Assembly (NCBI GenBank): GCA_947683625.1
Contig: CANTUR010000156.1
Coordinates: 1,302,001-1,366,000 of the forward strand
Length of the DNA stretch: 64,000 bases
Direction of reading: 5' to 3'
Origin: Mallotus nudiflorus
Taxonomy: Eukaryota; Streptophyta; Magnoliopsida; Malpighiales; Euphorbiaceae
The position numbers and the translations under genes were made by a program. The notes beneath the pieces were generated by a model. It did no database searches. It was not told the origin of the DNA and was given only the letters and a program-made list of their open reading frames with translations. Numbering within the stretch: the stretch's first letter is position 1; every line of letters begins with the position of its first letter. Positions 1 to 10,983 of the stretch are shown one piece after another.

Positions 1-622
1 TCAGCATGGCCATGCATTTTCATTCAGTCTATCTCATCAAGGGGCCTTTAGATATCTTTCTCATATTAATGAGGGATAAATTCCTTCTAAATCACTCACA
101 TTCCTCACATAACTAATTTTATATCCAACAACATTCTTTTAATCATCCGGTTAAAGACAATGTTAGAATGTGTCAAAACATAAAATAGCTATGTAGAAAT
201 CCATGATGATTTCAAGGTCAAAGGACCGAAATAAAATTACTGTGATAAGAAATACTTATGATAATAATCTATGTAGTATTTTCATTGTGGGTCAATCCAG
301 TACATGATCTCTCATCATGTACCTATGAGTTGACTTAATATCTCATATTTATGATTAGTAAAACATAACCATCAGTCAACATCATACTAGCCTTAATACT
401 TTAATATTCATATAATGAATAAATGGCTAGGGATAATTAGAATAGAACTCTTATTTTAATCTAAGGGTTTTACTATCAAGTCACATACTTGATGGCCTTA
501 GTAAGAATTAACCATTCATGTAATTATCATAAAATCAAATGATAATATAATACCTCTTTATTAATAAAATAAGAAATTCAATACATAATCACAAATGATT
601 GACCTAGTGCATATCACTAACA
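1..622 (-). mobile_element. LTR fragment of an unidentified retrotransposon
   Basis: Read on the minus strand, the segment starts TGTTAGTGATATGCACTAG at 622 and runs left out of the window, so only one end is present. The TG start, the AT-rich body without ORFs and its abrupt junction with a chromovirus LTR to the right suggest an LTR inserted into that LTR. The style resembles Ty1/copia-type or non-autonomous LTRs, but no coding domain is visible to confirm this. The partner LTR and target duplication lie outside the window. Confidence 0.4.
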
Positions 623-685
623 CATATATGTATATATATATATGTGTACATGTGTATGTATATAAGTAGGGTTTAATTATTAATT

Positions 686-760
<75 letters not shown>
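623..760. repeat. (TA)n/(TG)n microsatellite
   Basis: Alternating TATA and TGTG runs, with the longest (TG)n tract near 693-732 followed by (AT)n to about 760. The tract sits where the family-1 LTR has its core promoter, just before the pyrimidine-rich first exon. Homologous tracts of other lengths lie near 31579 and 42909. Predicted peptides of alternating Val-Cys or Tyr-Ile here are artefacts of the repeat. Confidence 0.85.
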
Positions 761-761
<1 letters not shown>

Positions 762-3468
762 AACAAAACACTAAAACCACCATCACCAACCCTCCCTCAC
801 TCTGTTCGGCACCCTCATCATTTCTCTTCTCCCTGTGCCGCTCCCTCACTGTCGGAGACTCCATCACCGCCATGCCAGAGCTTCCAGGAGTGGTGGTGTT
901 ATTGCTGTTCTTCTTCTTCTTCTTCCCTTCTCGCCTGGTAGCCAACTGCCCTTCCTCACGTGACAGTTGCTCTTCCAACTCCGTCCACTTCCAGTTCCCC
1001 ACCTCTTGTGCTGCCTCCCAGCTGCGACCTACTACTCCTTCTTCCCCATTCTTTTCAGTGGCAACAAGCTTCCCTTCCCCTGCCCTTCAAGCTTGACAGT
1101 AAGTGATGCTCACCAATCTCTTTCTTCCTTCATTGATCCGGTTAGTCTTTGTAGTTTTCTTTAGCTATTTGAGGTTGTTTAGTATTTTAGGAGGTTGAAT
1201 CTTGATTTTGGATTAATTTGGTGAGTTATGTGATTTTTCAGAATTTTATTTGAATTTTTGTGTGATTTTTATTTGATAATTAGTTGGTTAAGTGGGTGTT
1301 AATTGAGATTAAGTAGTTATTAGGTTAATTAATGTTAATTATCTGTAATGTATTGATTTTTTATTTAAGATTTTAGGAATTTTTTTTGTTAATTATAAAC
1401 TTTTTTCTTTTGTAAATTTTGAGTATTCAATTAATATTTTTATTAATATTGAAATTTATTGTTAAAAGAAAATTATGAAATTTTGATAATTGATACTATT
1501 ATTAAATGTTATTAATTTTAAAATTTTAGTTTTTGTGACTTTTATACTTATTTTTATAAATATATTTAGTTTATATCAAATGTAAAGTAATTAGGTTAAA
1601 TTATATTTTAGAAGAAATTAGTAGCTATTTATATGTTTTTAGTTATATTACGAAGTTAATGTTGAGAAAAATAATTTTTAGATAATTATATAATTTTTTT
1701 AAGGAATTTTTTTAGGGTCATTCACTATTTTAGACTAATTAACACAATTATTGTTTTCAAATAATATATTAGGTATTATTTTTAGTATTATGTGAAATTT
1801 GAATATTTTGGGTACTCAATTATGAACTTGATAGTAAATATATTTGTTGTGGAGATTTATTCATAAGAGTAATTAAATTTAGGTTATAATTAAACTTTGA
1901 TAATGAAGTGTAAATTGAGTATTTAATTGTTGAATAATGGAGATTATATATACTTTTAGTATATATGTATGTGTAATATGTATTTTTGGGGAAATAAATG
2001 ATTTAATTTCTTGGTGTTTTGTTGGGTTGTGATCTTAGTCGGGACTAAGTGTAGTTTTGGAAGCTTGATTCGAGTGTGAATGTCTGTGAATATTAGAAGT
2101 GCATTTTCTATGCAGGTTTGGCTCTACCTTTGATAAAGAGATGTCCGTTTTATAGAGGAAACTCTGCCAAAATTTTGGTAAATTTTCTCATAAAACGTGA
2201 TATTCGTCATAAATTTTATCGTTAATTAGGCTTTATCCTGTCTATCAAGTCTTGTCCAGTCTTCCTCGAGTCAGCCTGGAATTTCACTATTTTGTTGATT
2301 TTCAATTTTTATTTCATAGTCATGTTTTAAAATTGATCTGTTAATTTCTTTTCTAGAGAATATTGGAGCAGAAGCCGTGAGATTGAGGCAGACGCGCGGT
2401 CGTCAGCCCTCTCATTCATCTTGTAAGTCGATAATATGATCTGTGCATGTGTTTTATTTAAAGATGCATGCGCTCATCTTTTTATGTTAATATTATATGA
2501 TTTATTTAATTTAATGCTACTATTTAAGGTTTAAAATGCATTTTATTTATTTAAAAATCGATTTTGAGAAATTTTGGTAGAACGGGCTACCTGGTGGGCT
2601 TCACCAGGGCCGTGTGCACATGGTAGAGATTGAGAGGTGGATCTGAATTATATATGACTGGTGAATGTTAAACTGGGACGGGTGCCGCGGTGGAAGCCTA
2701 TGCTCTCAAGGACCGCCAATGATTGGAAGGTTAATGATGGACTGGGATGGGTGCCTCGGTTGATGCCCTAGCTCTCAAGGACTGCCAGTGCCATATATTT
2801 GGATTAAGTGAATGATTGCGACTTGGTGCCTCGATTGATGCCTTTGCTCTCGGGGACCGGTAGTCTAACTGGAATAAGTGGGCTCGGTTGGTCAATTAGA
2901 ACTTTGGGTTTAGGGTTCTACCAAGATTTTTTTTCAAAAGCTATATCTATACATTATAAATTATTTTCACTATAACTATTTGGTTTTCAAACCGTACAAC
3001 TCTTTTTATTGACTTGCTCAGTGAGGTATGATTCCCCTCAATTTCTTTTTTTTAGGAGCTTGGGAGTTCAACCTCAGACTACCTCCACGCCGGATTTCTT
3101 CATCACCGGCCATTTTATGTAGGTCATTGTAAGCTGTACTGTTGTAATATTCTAGAAAGTTGCAGTAGTAATTGTATTATAATTGTATGACTTAAGTATA
3201 TTTATGTATTTTATTGATATGGACCACATTTATGTATAATGATTTAAGTTCGATTTATAATATGACACTGGAGAATATTTTATTTATGTATTCAATTCTG
3301 TTTTAAATTTTTAAAAAAATCAGTTTGATAATGTGTTCTACTATAAAATAAAGTTTTAATTTGTAAGGTTTTATCTTTCTTTTCTTAAGGCTTACTACGG
3401 GTTTCGGGGGCCTTACGCCTACCCATTCCCTAGTGTCGATCACGTGATCTCGGGTTCAGGTCGTGACA
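663..3468 (+). mobile_element. Truncated family-1 chromovirus LTR
   Basis: From about 668 the sequence follows the LTRs at 31300-34403 and 42628-45709 to the same terminus, GGTCGTGACA at 3468. The first 200-odd bases of the LTR are absent, replaced by the LTR end at 1-622 and a microsatellite. No primer-binding site follows 3468, so this is a solo or truncated LTR. The predicted splice landmarks are recognisable: donor ACAGTAAGTG near 1097, acceptor TATGCAG near 2115, donor CTTGTAAGTCG near 2426 and acceptor TTTTTTTAGGAG near 3056. It is clearly more diverged than the other copies. Confidence 0.85.
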
Positions 3469-4486
3469 AAAGTTTACTCATTTATAATAATTTCTCCAAA
3501 AATTCTATTTTTTACATAAACATTCAAAAATTCATAATAAAAAAGTTGGTATGTAATTTAAATAAACTTCCTTCATGAAACTTGATTTAAATAATATATA
3601 GAATTTAATAAAAAAAAAGAAAATGTTTGGACTCGGGACTATATGAACAGTACCAAACCCGAAAATACATATTTTTTAAATAATTTCAAAAAAATAAATA
3701 ATTTCAAAAAATAATATTTAGGTAGATGTTAGCTCAAATATCAATTTATCCAACTACCACATCTCCAAATAAAATTAAATTCAATAAGAAAAATCAAATT
3801 AAACATATTGATGTAAAAAAAAAAATAAGTTTTTGAAGTCCTTACCGGTCAATTTACTTGAAATTAACTATGTATTATCGAAACTTATAGCATGAGCTTC
3901 GACACGATACCAAACTCGATTGGTTTCCTCATCGGCGATCGGACTACATTGTTCACACAGTACTATCCTGCACTGCTATTGGTGCTGCTTGGACTGATGA
4001 TGGCGAGGTGGGGCTGACGGCACTACAAATGGTGGAGTGGTGGTGGTTCGGTTGCAGAGAAGAAAGAAAGAATGAAAGAAAGAAAATAAGAAGAAAAAGG
4101 GAGGGGATTATATGTTGCACATTTTTTTTTGAATTTTTTTTAAATAAGTAAAAGACAAAATAATGTAAAGTAATATTTTAAATTTTAAATATTTATTTTT
4201 CTAATTAATTTCACCATAAAATATTAAAATATTTAAAATACACTTATTTAACACTATTCATAATTATTAATACTAATATTATTAAATAAATAAATAATAT
4301 ATAACAATAAATTAAAATTTTAAATCTTGATTTAATATTAACACCATAATAAAATAAATAAATACCAATACTAGAATTTAATTAAATTACACAAAATAAT
4401 CATAATATACAAATTTAATAAAATATTTATTAATACTACATATCTCAGAAATTAATTTAATAATTTATAAAATATTGGGTTATAAC
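3469..4486 (-). other. AT-rich stretch, possible old LTR remnant
   Basis: No gene is visible. On the minus strand the right end begins roughly TTATAACCCAATATTT, loosely like the start of the chromovirus LTRs. A pyrimidine-rich block follows (4030-4110, GAAA repeats on plus) and then a donor-like CCGGTAAGG near 3846. This could be the 5' half of a third, diverged LTR, but similarity to families 1 and 2 is too weak to assign. Confidence 0.25.
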
Positions 4487-4501
4487 GCCCCTGCTAGTTG
4501 A

Positions 4502-4610
4502 AGATGTGTTACCTCAGCACTAAGGCATTGCCTCAATGTGAAGAGGCAATAGCCAATCACCTTTTAAGGTTAAGGCGTCGCCTGATTGGTGAGGCGACAC
4601 TTTAGAGCCT
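4502..4610. repeat. Palindrome array A (AGGCGTCGCCT-like)
   Basis: About five units of an 11-bp odd palindrome lie in 110 bp: GTGTTACCT, AAGGCATTGCCT, GAGGCAATAGCC, AAGGCGTCGCCT and GAGGCGACACT. The fourth keeps both CpGs; others show CG to TG or CA changes. A CCAATCA sequence lies inside the array. The TATA box of the PMD gene is about 45 bp downstream. Confidence 0.7.
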
Positions 4611-4651
4611 CTTTCCAATATGTATTTTCTTTTGAAAACCCTAATTTTTCT

Positions 4652-4659
4652 TATAAATA
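4652..4659 (+). promoter_or_regulatory. TATA box for PMD gene copy A
   Basis: TATAAATA in CTTATAAATACCTCAAAC, 73 bp before the candidate ATG at 4732, with CCAATCA about 100 bp further upstream. The same box is conserved in copy B. The direction is opposite to the retrotransposon genes, so it would drive the antisense gene on its own. Confidence 0.55.
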
Positions 4660-4731
4660 CCTCAAACAACCACTTTCTTTTGTTCCCTAAAACCTTCAAT
4701 TATGTAGTTTATCACAATAAAAACATAAAAA

Positions 4732-5972
4732 ATGATAGAAAATAGTCCCAACCAATTGTGATTTATGTTAAGAAGTTTGGATGGAGACACATGGGTGAAG
4801 TTGGAAACACTTTATTTGTCTATTTTTTAACCTTACATGCTAGGATAATTAATTTTCCTTTCTTACACAGCGTAGCTCAATTTTGGGATCCTAGCAAACA
4901 TGTCTTGTGGTTCAAATAGTTTTGAAATATGCCCTTTGCCCAAGGAATTTAAGGCTATTTTAGGTTATCAAAAGACTCTGCTTACCAGATTATGGTTCCT
5001 TAGGTTGGGACGTACCCTAGATTTACATTCTATTCAAAATCAATTGGCTTGGCTATTTAATCTTTATCCCAATCATCTCTTCACCATATTTTTAGGATAG
5101 AGATTTTGATGGAATTTTTTTGACTGTTGCCACTGCTACAAATCATAGAGAAGTTACTGGCCCCGAATGATTGCTCTTTACTTGTATACTCAATTCCTGT
5201 TTATCTCTCATTTTAGTAACTATGACTTCCAAGTTCTCCACTTTCGATAAAGTAGAATCGAGACTCAACCCATTACCACTTATCCTAGTGGAAACTATCA
5301 TTGGGTTGGACAACTTTTTAGAAACTAGGTGATTCTTTAGTAGCCAATTACTATTGGAGGTTAGCCTCTTCCTTTTCCTTTTCCTTCTTTCTTTTCAGTA
5401 TTATTATCTTTTTCTTTTTTTTTAGGCTTAGTTTTAAAAGAAATTGAAACTACTTGAGCCTCCTAGAGACATCTCTCATTATAGGGCAAAGCATTATCAT
5501 ACTAGAAGACTGTAATAGATGCCAGAGGATGTCAAAAATTGGTTGGCCATATTTCTTGACATTGAAGTCCAATGGATGTGTTCAGGGTGGAGAGTGAATC
5601 ATAACCATTCTAACTTACACATATTATGTTCCTACAGTAAGACTAGGTTTTACCACCTACTATAATCCTACCTGTTTCTATTGCCAATATGGGATGAAGT
5701 AGCCAATTATAGGGCCAATACATGAATTTGAGCCAGGGCCCCTTACTTAGAATTTCCTAGAAATTTTAGTTAGAACTTGGCCTTGTAAAATCATTCAACA
5801 AAACATTATCTACCATGTAGATCTATTTACTGATGACCAGTACAAGGCGTGGATTCAACTTCAACAAAAAAAAATAAAGATGAGTTTATAAAGGACAAGA
5901 AGACCAGAGAACTTTGTTCATCAAGTGTTTAAGGTGCTCAATAGAAGAAAAGAAAAAGAAATTAGTTCGTGA
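4732..5972 (+). pseudogene. PMD/DUF7745-like gene, copy A (antisense to host element)
   Basis: A candidate ATG at 4732 opens a peptide with an early stop (ENSPNQL then stop). Later frames carry features of the PMD/DUF7745 class: a broken region reading like FPFLHSVAQFWDP in the paralogue, then FEICPLPKEFKAILGY (4925-4975), then a segment with LNPLPLILVETIIGLDNF (about 5255-5310). These plant proteins are nuclear and often carried by transposable elements; their biochemical role inside elements is not established. The gene seems to have had introns, since the similar segments are split by T-rich stretches. Several stops and frameshifts mean no protein is made. It lies beyond integrase and on the opposite strand, as extra antisense genes do in some Ty3/gypsy elements. 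Confidence 0.6.
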
Positions 5973-6379
5973 AACATAGTCCATATTTGCTTTTTGCTTG
6001 CTATGATTTCCTTTTGGTTAGTCAATTTGTAATAAGCATTTTATGCAACATTTAATAGTAATAAAACCATTTCATTTAATTTAAGAACAAATGACTATAC
6101 ATTTCACTTTTGACATAAATCCTGTCGTTAGATGACTTGTCCTTGAAAATTTTTCAACTAACTATTTTTCCCTCTCTCTCTCCTTTTATATGTCCTTAAT
6201 TTTTACTTGGGCAACCCTTTTCAAGGTTTTCAACCTAATAAGACCTCTATTTTATTATTTTTTATTTTTGTTTGTCTTTACTTTTTGCCTAAACAACCTT
6301 TTTTTAGGTTTTCTCCCTAGCGAGCCATTACATAAAGTACTTTTTAAGCTTATCCAGATTAATAGGCTTTTAGAACTCA

Positions 6380-9300
6380 TTTTCTTCTAGATCAGATAGA
6401 ATAGCAACACCCTTAGAAAATAGCTTTTTCTCCAGATAAGGACTTTCCCAATGCGACTTAAACTCCCCTCGCATATCAATTATAATCGGTTTGGTAAGCT
6501 TTAGTACTAAATCTTCTTCTTTAATTTTTCCTAGATTAACCTTCTTATTATAAGCCTAGGCTATCCTCTTTTGATATAACTATGAGTGGTATATGGCTTT
6601 TATTCTCTTTTTATCTAACAACATCAACTAAGCCAATATGCTCTCCACCCACTAATACTTATGAATTTTGGACTTCAGTAAAACCTTTAATGACTAAATC
6701 TACACTTCCATCAATAATACAACTTCACACCTAAATCCCAAGGAATACAGAGTGACCCTAGTCGATGTTTTAGTAGTCGTCACATATCCCCACTATGCAA
6801 ATTGTAGATAATCCACCTAATCCCTATAATTTTCCATCATTTTAGCTAGAATCCTCTTCACATTTTTATTTGTAGCTTCAACTGCACCATTTGCATGTAG
6901 ACTACACAGAGAAAATATATGGTGTTCAATTTTTTACCCTTTTAACAAGGGGGTTGTTTCTGCTCGAAACTAAACACTATTATCAATGACAGAATGATAG
7001 GGCAACCCATATCTGTAGATTTTGTTCCTTTCAATAAACCTTGCCATCTGTTTTAAATCGACATTAGCGTATGATCTTGCTTTTACCCATTTAGAGAAAT
7101 AATCAATGGCCACCACAATATAATAGTGACCATTTAATGCTTTCAGTCTTATCTCCTATATGATATCAATTCCCCAAATTGTAAATAGCCAAAGCAAAGT
7201 CATTCCTTAATGTTCCATGGAAGGAAAATGATTAAAATCACGATATGCTTGGCAATTATGACACTTCTTCACAAATTTTACACAATCTATTTCCATTGTT
7301 AGCCAGAAGTAACCCTAACGTGCTATTTTCTTTCTTAAGACTACCTTATTCATTACAGCCCACATACTCCTTCATGGATTGCTTCCATGAGCTTTTGAGT
7401 TTCATTTTTACCCACACATCTCAAATGCACCCCAGTTAGATTCTCTTATACAACATCCCATTATGGCTTATGAATTGTTATGATAACATTCTCAGAGACA
7501 TCCTTTCTTGCTTATCAGCATCTTTAGGAAATTGACCTATTTCCAAATACTATTATGGATAATGAAATTATAGCTTCTTAATGGTATCAACTAGTATCAC
7601 CCTTATCTTTTGATAATAAGGTTTTAGGATTTCACTAAAATAAGGGGCTTGATTCTTATTTCTTCCCACCTTCCAACATTGAAGCTAAAGTAGTTAATGC
7701 ATCAACCACTAGATTTTCTTCTCATGGAAAATGAATGAACTTGCATTGAGTAAAAGATAGTAAAATAATAACTAAGTAATTCTTGTACAACCGCAGCATA
7801 TCTTCCTTCACTTCTCATTCCTTTGAAGCTTGCTTTATTATAGTATAGAGTCTTTATAGACTATAATCTCTTCTGACCCCACACATCACAATGCTTCAGA
7901 ACTAAAGATGCAAGCTTCATAATCATCTTGATTTTTCATAACCTTAAATTCTAATCTTTTAGCCATTGCGATCATTTCCCCCTTTGGAATTATAAGAATT
8001 ACATCAATACCTGCTCCTTTTTTGTTACCTATACCATTAAAGTGCATACTCTAACCCTGGATCTCTATTGCCCCCAAGTGCTCATTTGAAAATTCTACCT
8101 CTTCTTATTGTTCATCATTTACTAGATTTTGAGCCAAGAAGTCTATTACTGCTTTTCCTTTTACAACTTTCTTTCAGTAAGTAGGATCAACCACTTAGCC
8201 AATTTCCTAGTGAGTGATGGAGTCTATTGAAGGTATCTAAGGGGATTATGTTTGGAGATTTCTTGAACTTAATATGATTGAAAATAGTATCGAAGCTTCT
8301 TAGTGGCCCATATCACAGCTAAACATATATTCTCAACTAGATTGTAGTTAGCTTCATAGAGTAGGAATTTCTTACTCAAATAGTACACTGCATGTTTGTA
8401 TGTTCCTTCCCCTTTTTGAACTAACATTTCCCCAACTGCTTCCTTTTCAATAGCCAAATAAAGAATCATAGGCTTTCCTAGTCTCTACAGTTGTAATACT
8501 AGAGGATTTATTAAATAATTCTTTATGGTCTCAAAAGCTTGCTAACACCTATCACCGTAGACTATGGGGTGATCTTCCTTAGAAGTTTGAAAATTAGCTC
8601 ACAAATAGAGGTCAATTTAGCTATGAACTTGTTAATATATTGTAACCATTCGATAATCCCCCCACTTCTTTCTCAATCTTTAGTGCAAGCATCTTGCTAA
8701 TTGCTTTAATCTTATTCTGATCCACCTTGAACCCCCTATGAATGATTATATACTCTAATAGTTTCCCTAAAGTTACTCTGAACACACACTTTTTTAGATT
8801 CAGTCTAAGATTATACCTTTCTACCCTAACCAGAAGCTTATCTAGAGCCTCAAAATGTCCATCTTGAGTTAAAGATTTTACCATCATGTCATCCACATGT
8901 ACTTCTATCTCATTATGGATCATATTGTGTAGCCGAGTTATGGCCATCCTTTGATAAGTAACTCTTGCATTCTTTAACCCAAAAGGTATGACCAAATAAT
9001 AATAAATAGCTCATTTAATGGTGAAGGACATTTTTAGTTTATCAATTAATGCCATCATGATATGATTGTATCCCAAAAAGCAATCCATAAAGAAGTACAT
9101 AACACTTGAAGATGCATTATCAACTAATGTGTCAATATAAGGTAAGGGAAAATCATCCTTCGGGCAAGCCTTATTCAAATCCCTATAATCCGCACACATC
9201 CTAACACTTCCATCTTTCTTAGGGACTGAAAATATGTTGGTTAGCCATCGGGTGTCCGCTATTGCTTCCAAGAACTTTTCTTTCAACTGCTTTTCAACTT

Positions 9301-10298
9301 CCTGCTTAATTAAGAGCAACCATTCTAGTCTTAATCTCCTCTTATTTTGTTTTATTAGTGTAGTGTGAGGATATGTAGAAATTCTATATTCTGAAATCTC
9401 TCTATCAATTCCAAGCATATCCTCATAACCTTAAGCATATACTTTCTATCTTTTTATTAATATTTCTTTTATTTTTCTCTTTCTTCAGGAGTTAAATTAA
9501 AGGTAATCAATTTATTCTGAGCATTATCATTCATGCCTAAATTGAATGATTTAGTTTGCATATAATTAATGTCAAATATATACAAGAAATGATCATCATT
9601 ATTAGAATAACCATTATGAAACACATCACACAAGTAAGTAAAGTCGAATTTCATTGCATCAACTTTAGGAAAAAAATTGTTTAGTATTAAACAAGTTTGC
9701 AAGAGAAACATCAAATTTTTCATAAAAATATTAACAATGAAGTTATGGATGAACATCTCAAAATTTGTCTCCTCTTTCTGACCATCAACATCCTTCAGCT
9801 CCATAGCAGCAATATGCTCCTTAGATTCTTGACCCATTACCAATTCTTCCATTGTTATCTTCTTAGCAGTAGGTTTCTTACCCCATTCACATATTTAGCA
9901 AATATCTCAAATCATGGAACCAGTTTTCCAACCATCATCAAAGGTTCAGAAGTCCCCATGTATGGATAACTAGTGCCTTCTTTCACAAACCTTTCCTATA
10001 GTGCCCTTTTTTTAGTTCCATCTTTATTGTCTTCTTCAGAATCTTCAGCCCTATAATACCCTATTCCATACTTCATAATTGGCACTTTCTGTACCACAAA
10101 CTTTGATAGTCCATTATGATTCTTCCCCAATCCCAAACTAGGTATAAATTTCATATTTCTCATTATACTCATGAATTTCTCATCAAGTTCATCCTTATAC
10201 AACACACAAACCTCAAAGTTGGGACTTATAGGAATTTCCTTTGGATTCAGCTTTAGTGCAACAATAACAGCCTCAGTTTTTGCTAAAATAGTTTCCAT
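6380..10298 (-). pseudogene. pol: Tat-type pol remnant, copy A (G-patch-like, RT, RNase H, INT)
   Basis: Minus-strand order from the right. 10298-9996: PISPNFEV followed by FIPSLGLGKNHNG, like the G-patch-like stretch of Tat pol. 9418-8621: reverse transcriptase with WLTNIFSVPKKDGSVRMC, YRDLNKACPKDDFPLP and catalytic VHVDDMMVKS (about 8898-8870), broken by a stop near 9009. 8469-8269: RNase H-like (VYYLSKKF, ENICLAVIWATKKLRYYF). About 7450-6400: integrase zinc-binding region (LMEAIHEGVCGL) and core remnants in several frames. Stops and frameshifts occur throughout. The catalytic Asp pair of RT survives, but no domain is continuous. In a living element this polyprotein would copy and insert the element. 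Confidence 0.75.
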
Positions 10299-10735
10299 AG
10301 CTCTCTTTAAATCCTATTTTCAAAAATGTCTTCTATTTTTCTTTCTTTTTTCCTTCTTTTTTTAAAAAACATCTTTCTATTTTATTTCCTTTTCCTTTTC
10401 TTTCTTTCTTTTCTTTTATTCTCCTTTTCTTATGGTTTTTTCATTTTAAAAAATGGATGATGCCCAGATCCCTAATATTCCTGAGTGGGATCCCATTACA
10501 CCTTTTATATATCTTTTTTGGACTCTCAAATTCTTTGTGGGAGAAACCATCCCTCTGATTGTAGATTTAGGCTCTCATATTTATGCATTGGCTTTTGAGG
10601 AGATTAGTACTTGAATCAACCAATTATTTATGCAAAATAGCATCCAGTTAGAATTGATAAGTGTTTATTTATCATTTAGGATTAGTAATAAGACTGATTT
10701 AGGTTGAAAATTTTAAAAAAATTATAAATTAAGTG
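10299..10735 (+). other. T-rich spacer with a short unassigned frame
   Basis: 10310-10440 is a TTTC/TTTTC-rich tract. At 10453 an ATG opens about 54 codons (MDDAQIPNIPEWDPITPF and onward) to a TGA near 10613. I do not recognise the peptide. Similarity between Tat copies A and B ends at the left edge of this stretch, so it marks a truncation or recombination junction. Confidence 0.3.
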
Positions 10736-10750
10736 TTGTTCTATGCCACA

Positions 10751-10917
10751 CAGAGGCATTGGCTCACCATTAAGGTGATTGCCTCTTTAATGAGGTGTCA
10801 CCTCTTTGACTAAGGCATTAGCCTTAACAAGCTGATACAAAGGCATTGCCTAATCTCATTGAGTCATCACCTCTTCACATTAAGGTGTCACCTCTTCAAT
10901 GAGGTGTTACCTCTTAG
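10751..10917. repeat. Palindrome array C, eight units
   Basis: Eight imperfect copies of AGGYRTYRCCT occur in about 170 bp, spaced 17-25 bp: AGGCATTGGCT, AAGGTGATTGCCT, GAGGTGTCACCT, AAGGCATTAGCCT, AAGGCATTGCCT, GAGTCATCACCT, AAGGTGTCACCT and GAGGTGTTACCT. Every variable core position is a TG or CA version of CG, as expected if AGGCGTCGCCT was methylated and deaminated. The array ends about 65 bp before the MAIN-like PMD pseudogene. Confidence 0.75.
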
Positions 10918-10983
10918 ACAGAGAGAACATCCTTTTTTCAATTTTTAAGAAAATTACATCCATATTCAACTTCTATGTTTATC

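Larger units (their letters stand above)
4491..10290 (-). mobile_element. Decayed Tat/Ogre-type element, copy A (partial)
   Basis: Pol remnants run on the minus strand in the order G-patch-like segment, reverse transcriptase, RNase H, integrase. A PMD-type gene on the plus strand lies beyond integrase. The same 5.8-kb arrangement is found in copy B (13261-15260 plus 22850 to about 26640, once the Athila insertion is removed), with almost identical length. The left similarity starts at CCCCTGCTAG and the right one stops near 10290. Protease, gag, primer-binding site and 5' LTR seen in copy B are missing here. Many stops and frameshifts show a long-dead element. Confidence 0.75.

Noticed and set aside
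685..1164. Several open frames on both strands with Val-Cys, Tyr-Ile and Phe/Ser runs
   Set aside because: They are translations of (TG)n, (TA)n and (TTC)n tracts in the LTR; the equivalents at 31494-32086 and 42910-43321 are the same artefact.
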